Of a DNA stretch of 64,000 nucleotides, positions 8,383 through 17,107 are shown one piece after another. The position numbers were made by a program, and so were the translations under genes. The DNA lies in contig CAJINA010000189.1 of NCBI GenBank assembly GCA_905176665.1, positions 124,001 through 188,000 on the forward strand, given 5' to 3'. A model generated the notes under the pieces. That model made no database searches. It was not told the origin of the DNA and saw nothing but the letters and a program-made list of their open reading frames with translations. Positions within the stretch are counted from its first letter, which is position 1, and the number at the start of each line of letters is the position of its first letter. Source of the DNA: Olavius algarvensis Delta 4 endosymbiont. GTDB lineage: Bacteria; Desulfobacterota; Desulfobacteria; Desulfobacterales; CAJINA01.

Positions 8383-8889
8383 GTGGACTTAACTGACTTG
8401 CAGTCACTCGAAAAATGGATTGAACTGGAGAAAGATATCCACGCTTACTCCGGCCTGGATGCCAGCGTCTTCAACACCGACGGCATTCGCATCACCGGCC
8501 ACAAGAAATGGGCCAATGAGCTTTGCCCGGTCATCAAGGCCAATCCCAAGGGTCAGACCTTCATCTGCTCGGCCGCCCACCAGAACATCGCCGCTCAAGC
8601 ACAAAAAACAAAAAAACCGGTCATCGACGAATGCGATGCCGGTATGGTAAAAATCGTCGTTCCGGTTTTTCTAAAGGATCAATTCATAGGCGCTGTCGGC
8701 GGCTGCGGGCTGTTGCTGGGCGGCGACGGTGAGATTGAAACCTTTCTTCTGGGTAAAACCCTTGAAATGGAAGAATGTGATCTGGAAAAGCTTGCGAAGA
8801 AAGTCGGCTCGCTAACTGAGCAGCAAGCCGAAGAAATCTGTACCCTTATTTCAGGCCGGTGGGATAAAATCGTTTCTAATTCACTATAG
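8383..8889 (+). CDS. Stand-alone PocR sensory-domain protein
   Basis: This 168-residue protein is a single PocR-type ligand-binding domain, a PAS-like fold usually attached to histidine kinases or AraC regulators and thought to bind small hydrocarbon derivatives. The conserved pattern is visible: Cys48 (NELCPVI), Cys62 (FICSAAH), Cys84 with the following glycine (DECDAGM) and the VGGCGLL segment near 105-111. The start is GTG at 8383, preceded by GGAG; the next residues match the family start. It carries no kinase or DNA-binding domain. It is the last plus-strand gene and overlaps by 14 nt the convergent reductase gene. A link to sensing ole products is inference. Confidence 0.82.
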   Translation: MDLTDLQSLEKWIELEKDIHAYSGLDASVFNTDGIRITGHKKWANELCPVIKANPKGQTFICSAAHQNIAAQAQKTKKPVIDECDAGMVKIVVPVFLKDQFIGAVGGCGLLLGGDGEIETFLLGKTLEMEECDLEKLAKKVGSLTEQQAEEICTLISGRWDKIVSNSL

Positions 8890-9846
8890 ACGACTTATAC
8901 CAAGCCACCGTTTCAGCGATACCATCCTTGGTTAAATAAGGCGGTACCCAATCCAACTGCGATCTTATTTTACTGCTATCGACACTCAAAGAGCCCAACA
9001 ATCTTTGCACCACCTGGCCTTTGCCACACATTGTACCGACGAGTTTTAAAAAAAACGGCGGACAGGCCAGCAGGCGTGCCTTGCGGCCCATGGCCCCGGC
9101 AATGGATCGGATCAAACCGGGGGTGGAAAAATCCTCTCCATCACTCACCATGAAATTCTGGCCGGCAGCCTGTTCATGCTGCAGACAGACCTGCAAAGCA
9201 TCCACCAGGTTTCCGATAAAAATCATACTGCGACTATTACGCACACTGGCCAGGGGAAGCGGAACACCCCCGTCCACCAGCTGCATGAGTTTCAGAAAAT
9301 TAGCCCGGACGTATGGCCCATACACCAGCGGCAGTCTGAGGATAACCGTCTCGATCCCGGTCTCCCTGCCGATCGCTTGCACTGTCTGCTCAGCTTCCAA
9401 CTTGCTGACACCATAGGGGTCCGTCGGTTCCGGCCGTGTGTCTTCACTATAGGCATCCACCCCGCCCTCGCCGATAGCCTTAACCGAGCTTAAAAAAACG
9501 AACCGGCGCACCCCGGCTGCCGTTGCAGCCCGCAGGAGCTTCTCTGTCACGGTCACGTTTGCCTGCCGGTAACTTTCCAATGCCGCGGCACCCGCTGCGC
9601 CCATCACATGTACCCGGGCCGCCAAATGGATAACCGCATCTACGCCCGCCAACAGTTCCGGCCACTTCTCATAGTATTCGAGATCGCCGGTTTCATGCAG
9701 ATTCAAGCCAAGAGTTGAAACATGATCGGCTTCCAGGCTCCTGATCGTTCCTGTCACCCGGAAACCTTTGTTTACCAGTGATCGACAGAGAGGCTTCCTA
9801 TGAACCCGTTGGCACCAGTAATCAATATATGGGGTGTTGTGGTCAT
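8876..9846 (-). CDS. WbpV/WbpK-like nucleotide-sugar 4-reductase, frameshifted near its N terminus
   Basis: This extended SDR resembles WbpV-type reductases that convert UDP-2-acetamido-4-keto-6-deoxyhexose to UDP-QuiNAc or UDP-FucNAc: HLAARVHVMG, FLSSVKAIGE, DPYGVSKLEAE (Tyr/Lys pair) and LRLPLVYGP are typical. The proper N terminus starts at ATG 9846 and reads MTTTPHILITGANGFIG, then hits a stop eight codons later. The rest of the protein is in another frame beginning at RKPLCRSL. A single missing base near 9794-9800 restores about 323 residues, a normal length. The lesion disrupts the NAD-binding loop. It could be a sequencing error or a real inactivation. Stop is TAG. Confidence 0.75.
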
Positions 9847-9880
9847 GCAAATAGGTGTGGTTGTTTTTCCAAAAAGTAAG

Positions 9881-10021
9881 AAGTGGTTTCAAAATCTTCC
9901 ATCGGGCTCAAGGTCAAGGCGGCCGCGAGGATTCAACCGGAGGAATACTAAGGTATTTCGAGGATTGTATCCTCGCGCCTAACACCGAGATTGGGTTCGA
10001 TGGGAGGTTTTGAAACCACTT
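9881..10021. repeat. 141-bp imperfect palindrome after fnlC
   Basis: The first 24 nt (9881-9904) and last 24 nt (9998-10021) are inverted copies differing at a few positions; each outer end is AAGTGGTTTCAAAA. Inner arms GCGAGGAT (9925-9932) and ATCCTCGC (near 9969-9976) pair, as does a core around GGAATACTAAGGTATTTC. The element starts directly after the fnlC stop codon and ends about 35 nt before the reductase start, so it would form a long stem-loop in the transcript. It could be a MITE-like insertion or a transcription attenuator. Confidence 0.75.
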
Positions 10022-11149
10022 CTATTTATGCCATACCGTTCGATTGACATACTCCACATAACTTATGATGATGCGAAGTACTTTTTGGGACACATTGTTC
10101 GTGTCGTAGTCTGCTACGAGCTTGAAGGGGCGTTTGCTTTGAGCGGCATGGGCTTTGACCACCTCGATGGAAGCGATGACGTTGTCCGCTTTGAGACCGC
10201 TCATGATGACGGTGCCTTCGTCCATGCCTTCCGGACGCTCGTGGGCTTGGCGAATGGTAATCGCCGGGAAATTCAGGATCGAAGATTCCTCGGTGATGGT
10301 GCCGCTGTCGGAGATGACACAGGCGGCGGTCTGCTGCAGCTTTACGTAATCGTGAAATCCTAAAGGCTTTAAAAACCGGATGAGCTGGTTTTTGTTTTCG
10401 TATCCGGTTTTCTCCAGCCGGGCACGCGTGCGCGGATGGGTCGATACAATCACCGGTTGCTGATACTTGGCAGTAATCGCTTGCAGCGCGTCGAGCAGAT
10501 GTTGAAAGTTCTCAGCACTGTCCACATTCTCCTCGCGGTGAACGCTGACCAGATAATACTGCCCTGGATTGATGTCCAGGCGGCCATGTACATCCGAAAC
10601 CTCAATTTGGTCTTGATAAGCGGTCAGGACCTCCTGCATGGGAGACCCGGTTTTGATGACCGTTTCCGGCCGCAGGCCCTCGGCCAGTAAATACCGCCGG
10701 GCGTGCTCCGTATAGGTCATGTTGATGTCGCTGATGTGGTCGACGATTTTACGATTAATTTCCTCCGGAACGCGCTGATCAAAGCAGCGGTTGCCCGCCT
10801 CCATATGAAAAACGGGCACCTTTCTCCTTTTCGCAGATATGGCCGCCAGACAGCTATTGGTATCACCCAGGAGAAGAAAGGCATCCGGCGCCTCCTTCTC
10901 GAGGAGGCTGTCCACTTTGGCGATAACGGCCCCAATGGTTTCGGCCGGATTCTCCCCGGCGGCCTCCAGGAAATAGTCCGGCTTCCGGATCTCCAAGTCC
11001 TGGAAAAAGACTTCGTTCAATTCGAAATCGAAGTTTTGTCCGGTGTGCACCAGGATATGTCGGGTATGCTTGTCGAGTTCCTGGATAACCCGGGAAAGCT
11101 TGATAATCTCCGGCCGGGTACCGACAACCGTCATTACCTTCAAAGCCAT
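10022..11149 (-). CDS. fnlC: UDP-GlcNAc C2-epimerase family enzyme (WbjD/FnlC/CapG type)
   Basis: This 375-residue protein is a non-hydrolysing UDP-N-acetyl hexosamine 2-epimerase. Motifs are GTRPEIIKLS at the N terminus, HTGQNF, GDTNSCLAA, HMEAGNRCFD, VSVHREENVD and ISDSGTITEESS. With the two upstream genes it forms the known three-enzyme route from UDP-GlcNAc to UDP-L-FucNAc or UDP-L-QuiNAc; this enzyme does the final 2-epimerisation. The start is ATG 11149, 39 nt after the fnlA stop. The stop is TAG and the protein ends VNRTVWHK, as family members normally do, so termination here looks genuine. Confidence 0.87.
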   Translation of the reverse strand: MALKVMTVVGTRPEIIKLSRVIQELDKHTRHILVHTGQNFDFELNEVFFQDLEIRKPDYFLEAAGENPAETIGAVIAKVDSLLEKEAPDAFLLLGDTNSCLAAISAKRRKVPVFHMEAGNRCFDQRVPEEINRKIVDHISDINMTYTEHARRYLLAEGLRPETVIKTGSPMQEVLTAYQDQIEVSDVHGRLDINPGQYYLVSVHREENVDSAENFQHLLDALQAITAKYQQPVIVSTHPRTRARLEKTGYENKNQLIRFLKPLGFHDYVKLQQTAACVISDSGTITEESSILNFPAITIRQAHERPEGMDEGTVIMSGLKADNVIASIEVVKAHAAQSKRPFKLVADYDTNNVSQKVLRIIISYVEYVNRTVWHK

Positions 11150-11188
11150 TTCAATAACCTTTGTTAAATTGTTACAAGTGGCTTGATT

Positions 11189-12256
11189 CTAACGTAACAG
11201 TTCATGTCCATCTGTCTGCTCAACATCTTCTATCAATAAATGATGTTCCTGCAGAAGTCGCTGTGTATCTTCAAGGCTCAGGATTCTATCGGCGGAGCTG
11301 AATTCCTTCTCAAGCGCACCCCGCTCCTTTTCATCGAACCCGTCCAACTCGGGCAGCATTGGTCGAATGGCGTAGTAGGTTCCCCGTTCGTCGCACTGGT
11401 TTGCTTCTTCGTCGGAAATCATGATTTCGTGCATTTTTTCACCGGGACGGATGCCGGTAACCTCTATATCGATTTTTCTATCCCCGATCAACGCTTTGGC
11501 AATGTTCTCCACTGTCGCCGAAGGCGCATTGGGCACATACGTCTCCCCTTTGCGGGCCTCTTTAATCGCTGCGAAGACGGTATCAACAGCCTGGTCCAGG
11601 CTTATTAAAAACCGGGTCATTTCCGGCACCGTTACGGTCACGGGGCCATTGTTTCTGATCTGATCGTGAAACAAGGGAATGACAGAACCGCGCGATGCCA
11701 GCACATTGCCGTAACGAACCGCAACAAAGCGCGTGTTGGTACTCATAACATTCGCTGAGATGAAAATCCTCTCCTGGATGGCCTTGGTCATTCCCATCAC
11801 GTTGACCGGCTTACAGGCTTTATCCGTACTGACCGCAACAGCGGTCTCGACCTGGTAACCATTCTCGGCAATGGCGCGGACAAGGTTTACTGCACCCTCA
11901 CAATTGGTCATAATTGCCTGTTCCGGAAAGTATTCACATGTCGGCACCTGTTTAAGGGCAGCGGCATTAACCACAATGTCGACATTCTTAACTGCCGTGG
12001 AAACATCTGAATAGCTTCGCACGTCGCCAATCCGAAATTCCAACACATTCATAAAATTACGATAGATAACTTCATCGGTGGCGACCAACTTGTGCAGGTA
12101 GGACATCCGCATATCGTGCTGTTTGGCTTCATCGCGGGAAAGAACAATTACTTTTCGCGGGGTGCCCTGTTCGCCGGAAAAAATCCTCCTGATTAGGGTC
12201 CGACCCATGGATCCGGTTCCACCTGTAACCAGAATGGTCTTGTCTTTGAAGATCAT
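11189..12256 (-). CDS. fnlA: UDP-GlcNAc 4,6-dehydratase/5-epimerase (WbjB/FnlA/CapE type)
   Basis: A 355-residue SDR with TGGTGSMGRTL at the N terminus and VSTDKACKPVNVMGMTKAI in the active site. The methionine where a classic SDR has Tyr (MGMTK) is usual in this inverting subfamily. The enzyme dehydrates UDP-GlcNAc and inverts C5, producing the first L-configured keto sugar of the pathway. Its ATG overlaps the stop of the upstream reductase by 4 nt, indicating translational coupling. The stop is TAG; the next gene happens to be in the same frame 39 nt on, but the intervening codons do not look coding. Confidence 0.88.
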   Translation of the reverse strand: MIFKDKTILVTGGTGSMGRTLIRRIFSGEQGTPRKVIVLSRDEAKQHDMRMSYLHKLVATDEVIYRNFMNVLEFRIGDVRSYSDVSTAVKNVDIVVNAAALKQVPTCEYFPEQAIMTNCEGAVNLVRAIAENGYQVETAVAVSTDKACKPVNVMGMTKAIQERIFISANVMSTNTRFVAVRYGNVLASRGSVIPLFHDQIRNNGPVTVTVPEMTRFLISLDQAVDTVFAAIKEARKGETYVPNAPSATVENIAKALIGDRKIDIEVTGIRPGEKMHEIMISDEEANQCDERGTYYAIRPMLPELDGFDEKERGALEKEFSSADRILSLEDTQRLLQEHHLLIEDVEQTDGHELLR

Positions 12257-13119
12257 AAGCGCTCTCTTTTAATTTGTTCCCCGAGTTCTCTTATCATATC
12301 CTCCCACGCTGGGGGCGCGTAGTGGAACAGTTGCTTGAATGAATTCGCGTTTAAACTGCGGTTACATTCAAAATCAATATCCGGCACAATCTCAATCTTC
12401 AACTTCAGTTCCTCTTTGAGCATGGTGAGAAGATCGAACTTGGTAATTGGCTCTGCAGCGACATGCAACAGACCAGGTAGTTCCAGTTCTGACATTAGAA
12501 TCTTTTCGATAACGCGGCTAAGCTCAAGGGTGGTAAAACCTGAGAAAACGGCCTTTTGGTATCCGTTCACGGCGCCCCTTTGCGCGAGAAACCATTCTAT
12601 TAGACCATGCCTGTCCTTCAACTCAAGGCCTATCATCGACGTCCGGATCGTAACGCAATGCCTACCCCCTACCTCACCGAGCAGCTTGGTGCGACCGTAC
12701 AAATCCCCAGCATCGCCCTGTTCCTGTTCGCTGTAGTTACCTTTTTGGCCGTTAAACACGCAATCCGTACTAAGGTGGACTAACTTACGCTGCTGTTCTG
12801 CACACAGACGCGCCAAACGATGAGGGAATAATGCGTTCACCTCTATGTTGAGGATCGGATCACGGGCAGCGGCTCCTTTGTTGGTAATACCAGTGCAGTT
12901 GACAATCGCATCCGGTCCATAGGACCCGATGACCGACGCAACCCGGTCAAAATCACGCACGTCCACCTTGGGAAAAGCATTGTCGGAGTCATAATGGGTG
13001 TAATTGCTATAAGTGCCCAAGTCTTTGCGCAGGGTTGCTTTTGTCTCGTGCCGGTCTATCAGGTAATCAAAGAGCCGATGTCCCAGCATTCCGGTACCGC
13101 CCAGAACCAAGAGCTTCAC
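12253..13119 (-). CDS. RmlD-like nucleotide-sugar 4-ketoreductase
   Basis: A 288-residue reductase of the dTDP-4-dehydrorhamnose reductase superfamily: LGGTGMLGHRL dinucleotide loop, VNCTGITN, HLSTDCVFNG and the YGRTKLLGE Tyr/Lys pair. Between a FnlA-type dehydratase and a FnlC-type epimerase it should reduce the C4 keto group of the UDP-L-sugar. The short RmlD-like form, without the C-terminal cupin of CapF, resembles WbvR-type enzymes linked to UDP-L-QuiNAc, but UDP-L-FucNAc cannot be excluded from sequence alone. It overlaps both neighbours by 4 nt. Confidence 0.82.
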   Translation of the reverse strand: MKLLVLGGTGMLGHRLFDYLIDRHETKATLRKDLGTYSNYTHYDSDNAFPKVDVRDFDRVASVIGSYGPDAIVNCTGITNKGAAARDPILNIEVNALFPHRLARLCAEQQRKLVHLSTDCVFNGQKGNYSEQEQGDAGDLYGRTKLLGEVGGRHCVTIRTSMIGLELKDRHGLIEWFLAQRGAVNGYQKAVFSGFTTLELSRVIEKILMSELELPGLLHVAAEPITKFDLLTMLKEELKLKIEIVPDIDFECNRSLNANSFKQLFHYAPPAWEDMIRELGEQIKRERL

Positions 13120-14348
13120 CCGGCCACCTCCTTCACAGTCTCTGCCATGATTGTTTCCAGACGGTCGAGAAGCATTTCGCGTTCAATATTCGCCTGGAAA
13201 TATTTAAGTCCTTTGGCCCCCATTTGAGATCGTTGGTCAGCCGGCATCTCATAGAGCTTTTTGATAGCCTGGGCCAATTCGGCAGAGTCTTCAGCCGGTG
13301 CCGCCACCCCCCCACCGGAGATAGTTACTACTCTGGCCCCCTCACCGTCAAGGCCGGCGATAACGGGCCGACCACAGGCCATGTAGGATTGCAGCTTGGA
13401 GGGGATGGTAAGTTCGAAAATCGGATCTTTGCGAAGGGTTACCAGTAGGGCGTCAGCCAGGGCAAAAAAACGGGGCATTGTTTCCATGGGATGGCGACCC
13501 AGCAAATGGAAAGTATCTTCCAGGCCACGCCTATCCACCTGGGTTTTCAACCAGTCAAAGCGGCGTCCGTCCCCTATAATTACAAAATGAGTATCTTTGT
13601 AGGCCCTTAGTTCCTTAGCGGCCTCCAAAATGGTCTCGAAATCCTGGACCGCCCCGATATTACCGGCAAACATGACCACAAACCCATCCGGTACCATAGC
13701 GCGTTCAGCTGCATCCTTACGCAATTTAACAGGGTGGTAAAGAGGCTCAGCGCTATTGGGATAGTATGTAATCTTCTCAGGAGGAACATCCAGCGCCAAT
13801 ACGGGCTCTTTAAATGCTTCCGACTGTATCAAAATCCGGTCACAATGCCGATATAACATCCGCACGAAAGCGCTCACGCCGGATAGAATGCGCTTTGATG
13901 ATATCGCACCAGTCGCTGTAAGACTTTCCGGCCATAAATCCTGTACCCAAAATAAAATTGGAGTGCCATGAATCTTCTTGAGCACCATGGCCGGAAGTCC
14001 AACGGTGATCGGTGATGGTCCAAACACAAAGATTGCATCAAACTTTCGCCGGCAGAGCAAAGGCCCTATCAAAGATGCTGATATGGCAAATGAGAGGTAA
14101 TTGAGTGCCAGTTGCCATCCACGCCCGCGGAAACGGGGTATCGGCGGCACACGTCGAACCGGAATGTGCTTATAGGAGTCTGTTTTCGGATTTAGTGCTC
14201 CGTACCCTGAAAATAAGCGCCCGCCCGGATAGTTGGGTTTACCAGTAAGCACCTCAACGATATGGCCCCGTTCTGCAAGTCCGGCCGCCAGATCATTTAT
14301 CCGGAAATTTTCCGGCCAGAAATACTGGGTTACAATCAGAATGCGCAT
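13116..14348 (-). CDS. wbuB: WbuB-like GT4 glycosyltransferase
   Basis: A 410-residue GT-B glycosyltransferase. The N terminus MRILIVTQYFWPENFRIND, the PNYPGG segment and the FWVQDLWPESL motif are typical of WbuB, which transfers L-FucNAc or a related deoxyamino sugar in E. coli O26-type clusters. The C-terminal domain has IGDGRRFDWL and the nucleotide-binding PSKLQSYMACGRPVIA with downstream acids. It directly precedes the RmlD-like gene with a 4-nt overlap, so the transferase and its donor pathway are probably co-translated. The 177-nt gap upstream holds at most one doubtful small frame. Confidence 0.85.
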   Translation of the reverse strand: MRILIVTQYFWPENFRINDLAAGLAERGHIVEVLTGKPNYPGGRLFSGYGALNPKTDSYKHIPVRRVPPIPRFRGRGWQLALNYLSFAISASLIGPLLCRRKFDAIFVFGPSPITVGLPAMVLKKIHGTPILFWVQDLWPESLTATGAISSKRILSGVSAFVRMLYRHCDRILIQSEAFKEPVLALDVPPEKITYYPNSAEPLYHPVKLRKDAAERAMVPDGFVVMFAGNIGAVQDFETILEAAKELRAYKDTHFVIIGDGRRFDWLKTQVDRRGLEDTFHLLGRHPMETMPRFFALADALLVTLRKDPIFELTIPSKLQSYMACGRPVIAGLDGEGARVVTISGGGVAAPAEDSAELAQAIKKLYEMPADQRSQMGAKGLKYFQANIEREMLLDRLETIMAETVKEVAG

Positions 14349-14470
14349 GAATACAAGGTCGCCAAGACGGAATTCTCACAAGTTTTAGATTTCGCTAATA
14401 TCAGGGTCTCCTGGAGCTCGGCATATGCACTGAAGTCATTGTAGGCCGTTTGTTCTTTAATCGTTTCCAT
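14336..14470 (-). CDS. Possible 44-residue small ORF upstream of wbuB (doubtful)
   Basis: An ATG-started frame of 44 codons begins METIKEQTAYNDFSAY and ends in TGA inside the first codons of wbuB. It is soluble, mixed-charge and has no recognisable motif or Shine-Dalgarno sequence. The frame is open for a further 19 codons upstream of the ATG. It may be a leader peptide, a gene remnant or chance. No function is proposed. Confidence 0.22.
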   Translation of the reverse strand: METIKEQTAYNDFSAYAELQETLILAKSKTCENSVLATLYSCAF

Positions 14471-14525
14471 TTTGCAATTTGTTGAAGCCTCGTTTTTATC
14501 TGCACTTGTCGAAAATTACCAAGAC

Positions 14526-15308
14526 TTAATTCAAGTGGTAATGGTCTTTAATGAGAGCGTCTTTTTCTGCTCTGTTCGGATAATTTATCAAGACGGCTTT
14601 GTACACACCTTTGAATACGAATAAACTTCCGGCAGCAGCCCCTAACACGCCAAATTTATTAAAAAGCTGCCCTATATCTTGATGTGACCCGGCCCCGCCG
14701 AGCACCGTAAATTGTATGCAGACTGAATTTCGAATTTTTTCAACCAATTTTAAATCGTAGCCCGTCATAAGTCCGTCACTATCAATGGAATTGACGACGA
14801 TTTCGCCAGCGCCGTATTTTTCAAACTGAAGGGCCATTTCGAGCAGTCCTTTACCCGTTTTTTTCTTACCATTGTGCGTCCAGACTTCGTATTTTTTTCC
14901 AAACAGGCTTTTTTTAACATCTAAGACACCAACCACACTTTGATTGCCAAGGCGGCTGGCGATACTTTTAATCAACCTGGAGTCATTTATAGCGGCAGAA
15001 CTGACGGCAACTTTTTCAACGCCCAATCCGATAATATGTTGAGCCTGATCAACAGTTTTTATCCCCCCCCCATAGCATAGTGGCATTCTACATTCGGCCG
15101 CCAAATTTTCAATCATCCTATAATCGGGGTCCCTGTTGTCCTTGGATGCATCAATATCGAGTACAATTAACTCATCTACTTCCTTTTCATTAAAGATCCG
15201 GACAGCATTAATAGGATCTCCGACGTACTTCGGTTGCTTGAAGTTAACGGTTTTAACGAGGCCTTTATTATGAACCAGCAAACAGGGAATAATTCGGGGG
15301 TATAACAT
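14526..15308 (-). CDS. HisF-like cyclase subunit for sugar amidotransfer (set 1)
   Basis: This HisF homologue is probably not a histidine enzyme. The usual catalytic Asp in the first strand (IIPCLDV) is replaced by Leu in IIPCLLVHNKG, while VLDVKKS retains the second Asp. Such proteins pair with a HisH glutaminase and a WbpG-type synthetase to deliver ammonia, turning a sugar acetamido group into acetamidino. ATG 15308 begins the family consensus MLYPRIIPCLL. A longer frame to 15350 would overlap hisH and is not preferred. It ends with TAA. The base composition here is visibly more A/T-rich than in the ole region. Confidence 0.85.
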   Translation of the reverse strand: MLYPRIIPCLLVHNKGLVKTVNFKQPKYVGDPINAVRIFNEKEVDELIVLDIDASKDNRDPDYRMIENLAAECRMPLCYGGGIKTVDQAQHIIGLGVEKVAVSSAAINDSRLIKSIASRLGNQSVVGVLDVKKSLFGKKYEVWTHNGKKKTGKGLLEMALQFEKYGAGEIVVNSIDSDGLMTGYDLKLVEKIRNSVCIQFTVLGGAGSHQDIGQLFNKFGVLGAAAGSLFVFKGVYKAVLINYPNRAEKDALIKDHYHLN

Positions 15309-15310
15309 TT

Positions 15311-15925
15311 TTATAGTCTTGCAAAATTTTCTAAAAGTTGCACACCCCACTGATGACTCTTTTCGGGGTGAAATTGGACGCCATAAATATTCTCATAATT
15401 TATAGCGCATGCAAACTTGCCGTTATAATCAGTCACCGCAATAACGTCTGTATCACTGTGCGCCTGAAAAAAGTAAGAATGTAGAAAATAGAAACGCGTA
15501 TCTTGATCAAGTTTTTGCAGCAGAAAATTTGAATTCAACGCTTTGATGTTGTTCCAGCCCATATGCGGCAATCGCATGGAATCATTTGAAGAAGAGAAGT
15601 TGAATTTTTTAACTTTTCCAGCAATCCATCCAAGCCCGGGGAGCGAACCCTCTTCGCTCGAGTCAGCTAGCATTTGCATCCCGACACAAATGCCCAAAAC
15701 CGGTATTTTTTGATTCTGCACCATATCATCCAGCAGCGGGTGTAAACCCGATTGGTCTAGCAGCCGCATTGCCGTGTCAAAAGCTCCGACTCCCGGTAAA
15801 ATCAACTTGCTGGCGCGTTGCAGGTCTTCCTCACGGCTGGCAATCACTGCTGCAATATCCAATTTTTTATAAACTTCTGCAAAGGCTTTGACATTGCCCA
15901 AGCCGTAACTGATGATTGCAATCAT
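15311..15925 (-). CDS. HisH-like glutamine amidotransferase subunit (set 1)
   Basis: A 204-residue class I glutaminase. The nucleophile Cys is in LGICVGMQML, and the His/Glu pair is in VQFHPEKSH near the C terminus. It supplies ammonia from glutamine to the HisF-like partner encoded just downstream (2-nt gap). It overlaps the upstream WbpG-like gene by 4 nt. The three genes in this order are the hallmark of acetamidino-sugar formation in LPS and capsule clusters, not of histidine biosynthesis. Confidence 0.88.
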   Translation of the reverse strand: MIAIISYGLGNVKAFAEVYKKLDIAAVIASREEDLQRASKLILPGVGAFDTAMRLLDQSGLHPLLDDMVQNQKIPVLGICVGMQMLADSSEEGSLPGLGWIAGKVKKFNFSSSNDSMRLPHMGWNNIKALNSNFLLQKLDQDTRFYFLHSYFFQAHSDTDVIAVTDYNGKFACAINYENIYGVQFHPEKSHQWGVQLLENFARL

Positions 15926-17064
15926 CTTATGACCCTTTTTTCCAACCCTAGCAGCCGCATCACCCTTGTTCCCATGGTTATCAATCCCATTTTATTTTTA
16001 TAATCGCGGTAGGTTTTGTTCTCACCATCGAATAGCGCCTGAAAATCGTCAACAGTCAAGTCCAGCTTTTTGGCGACATACTCGAAATCTTGCTTCATGG
16101 TGTGTTCATCCAGTTCAGGGGTCTTTATCCGATCCAAGGCTTCTGCGCGTGTCATCTGCTTAGTCAGTATCAAACTGGAAAGATGCGCTTTACGCCTCTC
16201 AAAACCAAATTTACGCGGAAGCCAGTAGCACTCCACGAACCGTGTGAAACGCGACTCATGGTGCTTCTGGGCATAGGCTTGCCAGCCAAAGCGTTCAGTC
16301 AACTCTTTAATCGCGTTTTCTTTGATATAAGGCAGATGATTTAGCGGCCGTATAACCTTAATGCCTTTAATATATCTATAATATAGTTTATATTTGAAAA
16401 TATCTGCAGTTGGAAATGTCCTCAAACGCCCCTTCCCAAAACGACTGTGAATGTCTTTCACAAATCGCATATCCGTTGGATAGTACGCTCCCCACTCATG
16501 GGGTTCGCGGACGCATTCCGTCGAAAAGTTTGCCCCCGTCAGGGTATATTTAAATCCATTTTCTGCGGCGAAATTATAAAGCGCTGAAAAAAAAGCCAGG
16601 TCCTGGGGGGTATCAATGTTGGCTACCTGGGCCTTGAAAAAGGAAAGTTGCAAATCTTGCATCTCTGTCCAGTCAACAACTTCAGTATATAGATCAAGAT
16701 CAAGTCCGTCTACCAGCCTTTGAATATTATTGACCGAAACCTGTGAGTTCCAACCGGCATCAACATGAAACAAAAGAGGATTCAGGCCCAACTTTTCCTT
16801 AGCCATATAAGCAACGAAAGAACTGTCTACTCCGCCGCTGATACCAATTACACAATCGTGGTCACGACCTTTAGCTGCCGCTTTGATTTCGGCAACTACT
16901 TTGTTCAATTCGTGCTCACCCTGCTCATCAGGATGCCAGTTCGGCAGAATGTTTTCATAAAAATTACAGCAATAGTCGCACCACCCGCGCTCATCGAAGG
17001 TAATATCGGGGTCGGTGGTATCCATGATGCAATTTGAACAGATTTGATATTCAGGTTGACTCAT
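15922..17064 (-). CDS. WbpG-like N-acetyl sugar amidotransferase (set 1)
   Basis: A 380-residue PP-loop ATP pyrophosphatase. IGISGGVDSSF near residue 74 is the PP-loop. Cys residues in ICSNCIMD and WCDYCC near the N terminus form the conserved metal-binding pairs of the N-acetyl sugar amidotransferase family. It should activate a sugar N-acetyl group and, with ammonia from the HisH/HisF pair, make an acetamidino group. A second, divergent copy lies at 37843-39081, so the glycan may carry two different amidino sugars. The stop is TGA in a 4-nt overlap with hisH. Confidence 0.87.
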   Translation of the reverse strand: MSQPEYQICSNCIMDTTDPDITFDERGWCDYCCNFYENILPNWHPDEQGEHELNKVVAEIKAAAKGRDHDCVIGISGGVDSSFVAYMAKEKLGLNPLLFHVDAGWNSQVSVNNIQRLVDGLDLDLYTEVVDWTEMQDLQLSFFKAQVANIDTPQDLAFFSALYNFAAENGFKYTLTGANFSTECVREPHEWGAYYPTDMRFVKDIHSRFGKGRLRTFPTADIFKYKLYYRYIKGIKVIRPLNHLPYIKENAIKELTERFGWQAYAQKHHESRFTRFVECYWLPRKFGFERRKAHLSSLILTKQMTRAEALDRIKTPELDEHTMKQDFEYVAKKLDLTVDDFQALFDGENKTYRDYKNKMGLITMGTRVMRLLGLEKRVIR

Positions 17065-17107
17065 CCAGGCTTCTCCAATTCAGGTTGGATCTGTCTAACA
17101 CCAGTAA

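Noticed and set aside
11150..11191. TAG readthrough fusing fnlA and fnlC
   Set aside because: The two genes are in the same frame by chance. Both have complete normal ends, and the codons between them do not look coding.
14526..15925. Histidine biosynthesis hisH/hisF
   Set aside because: The HisF-like protein lacks the first catalytic Asp and the pair is coupled to a WbpG-type gene; no other his genes are near.
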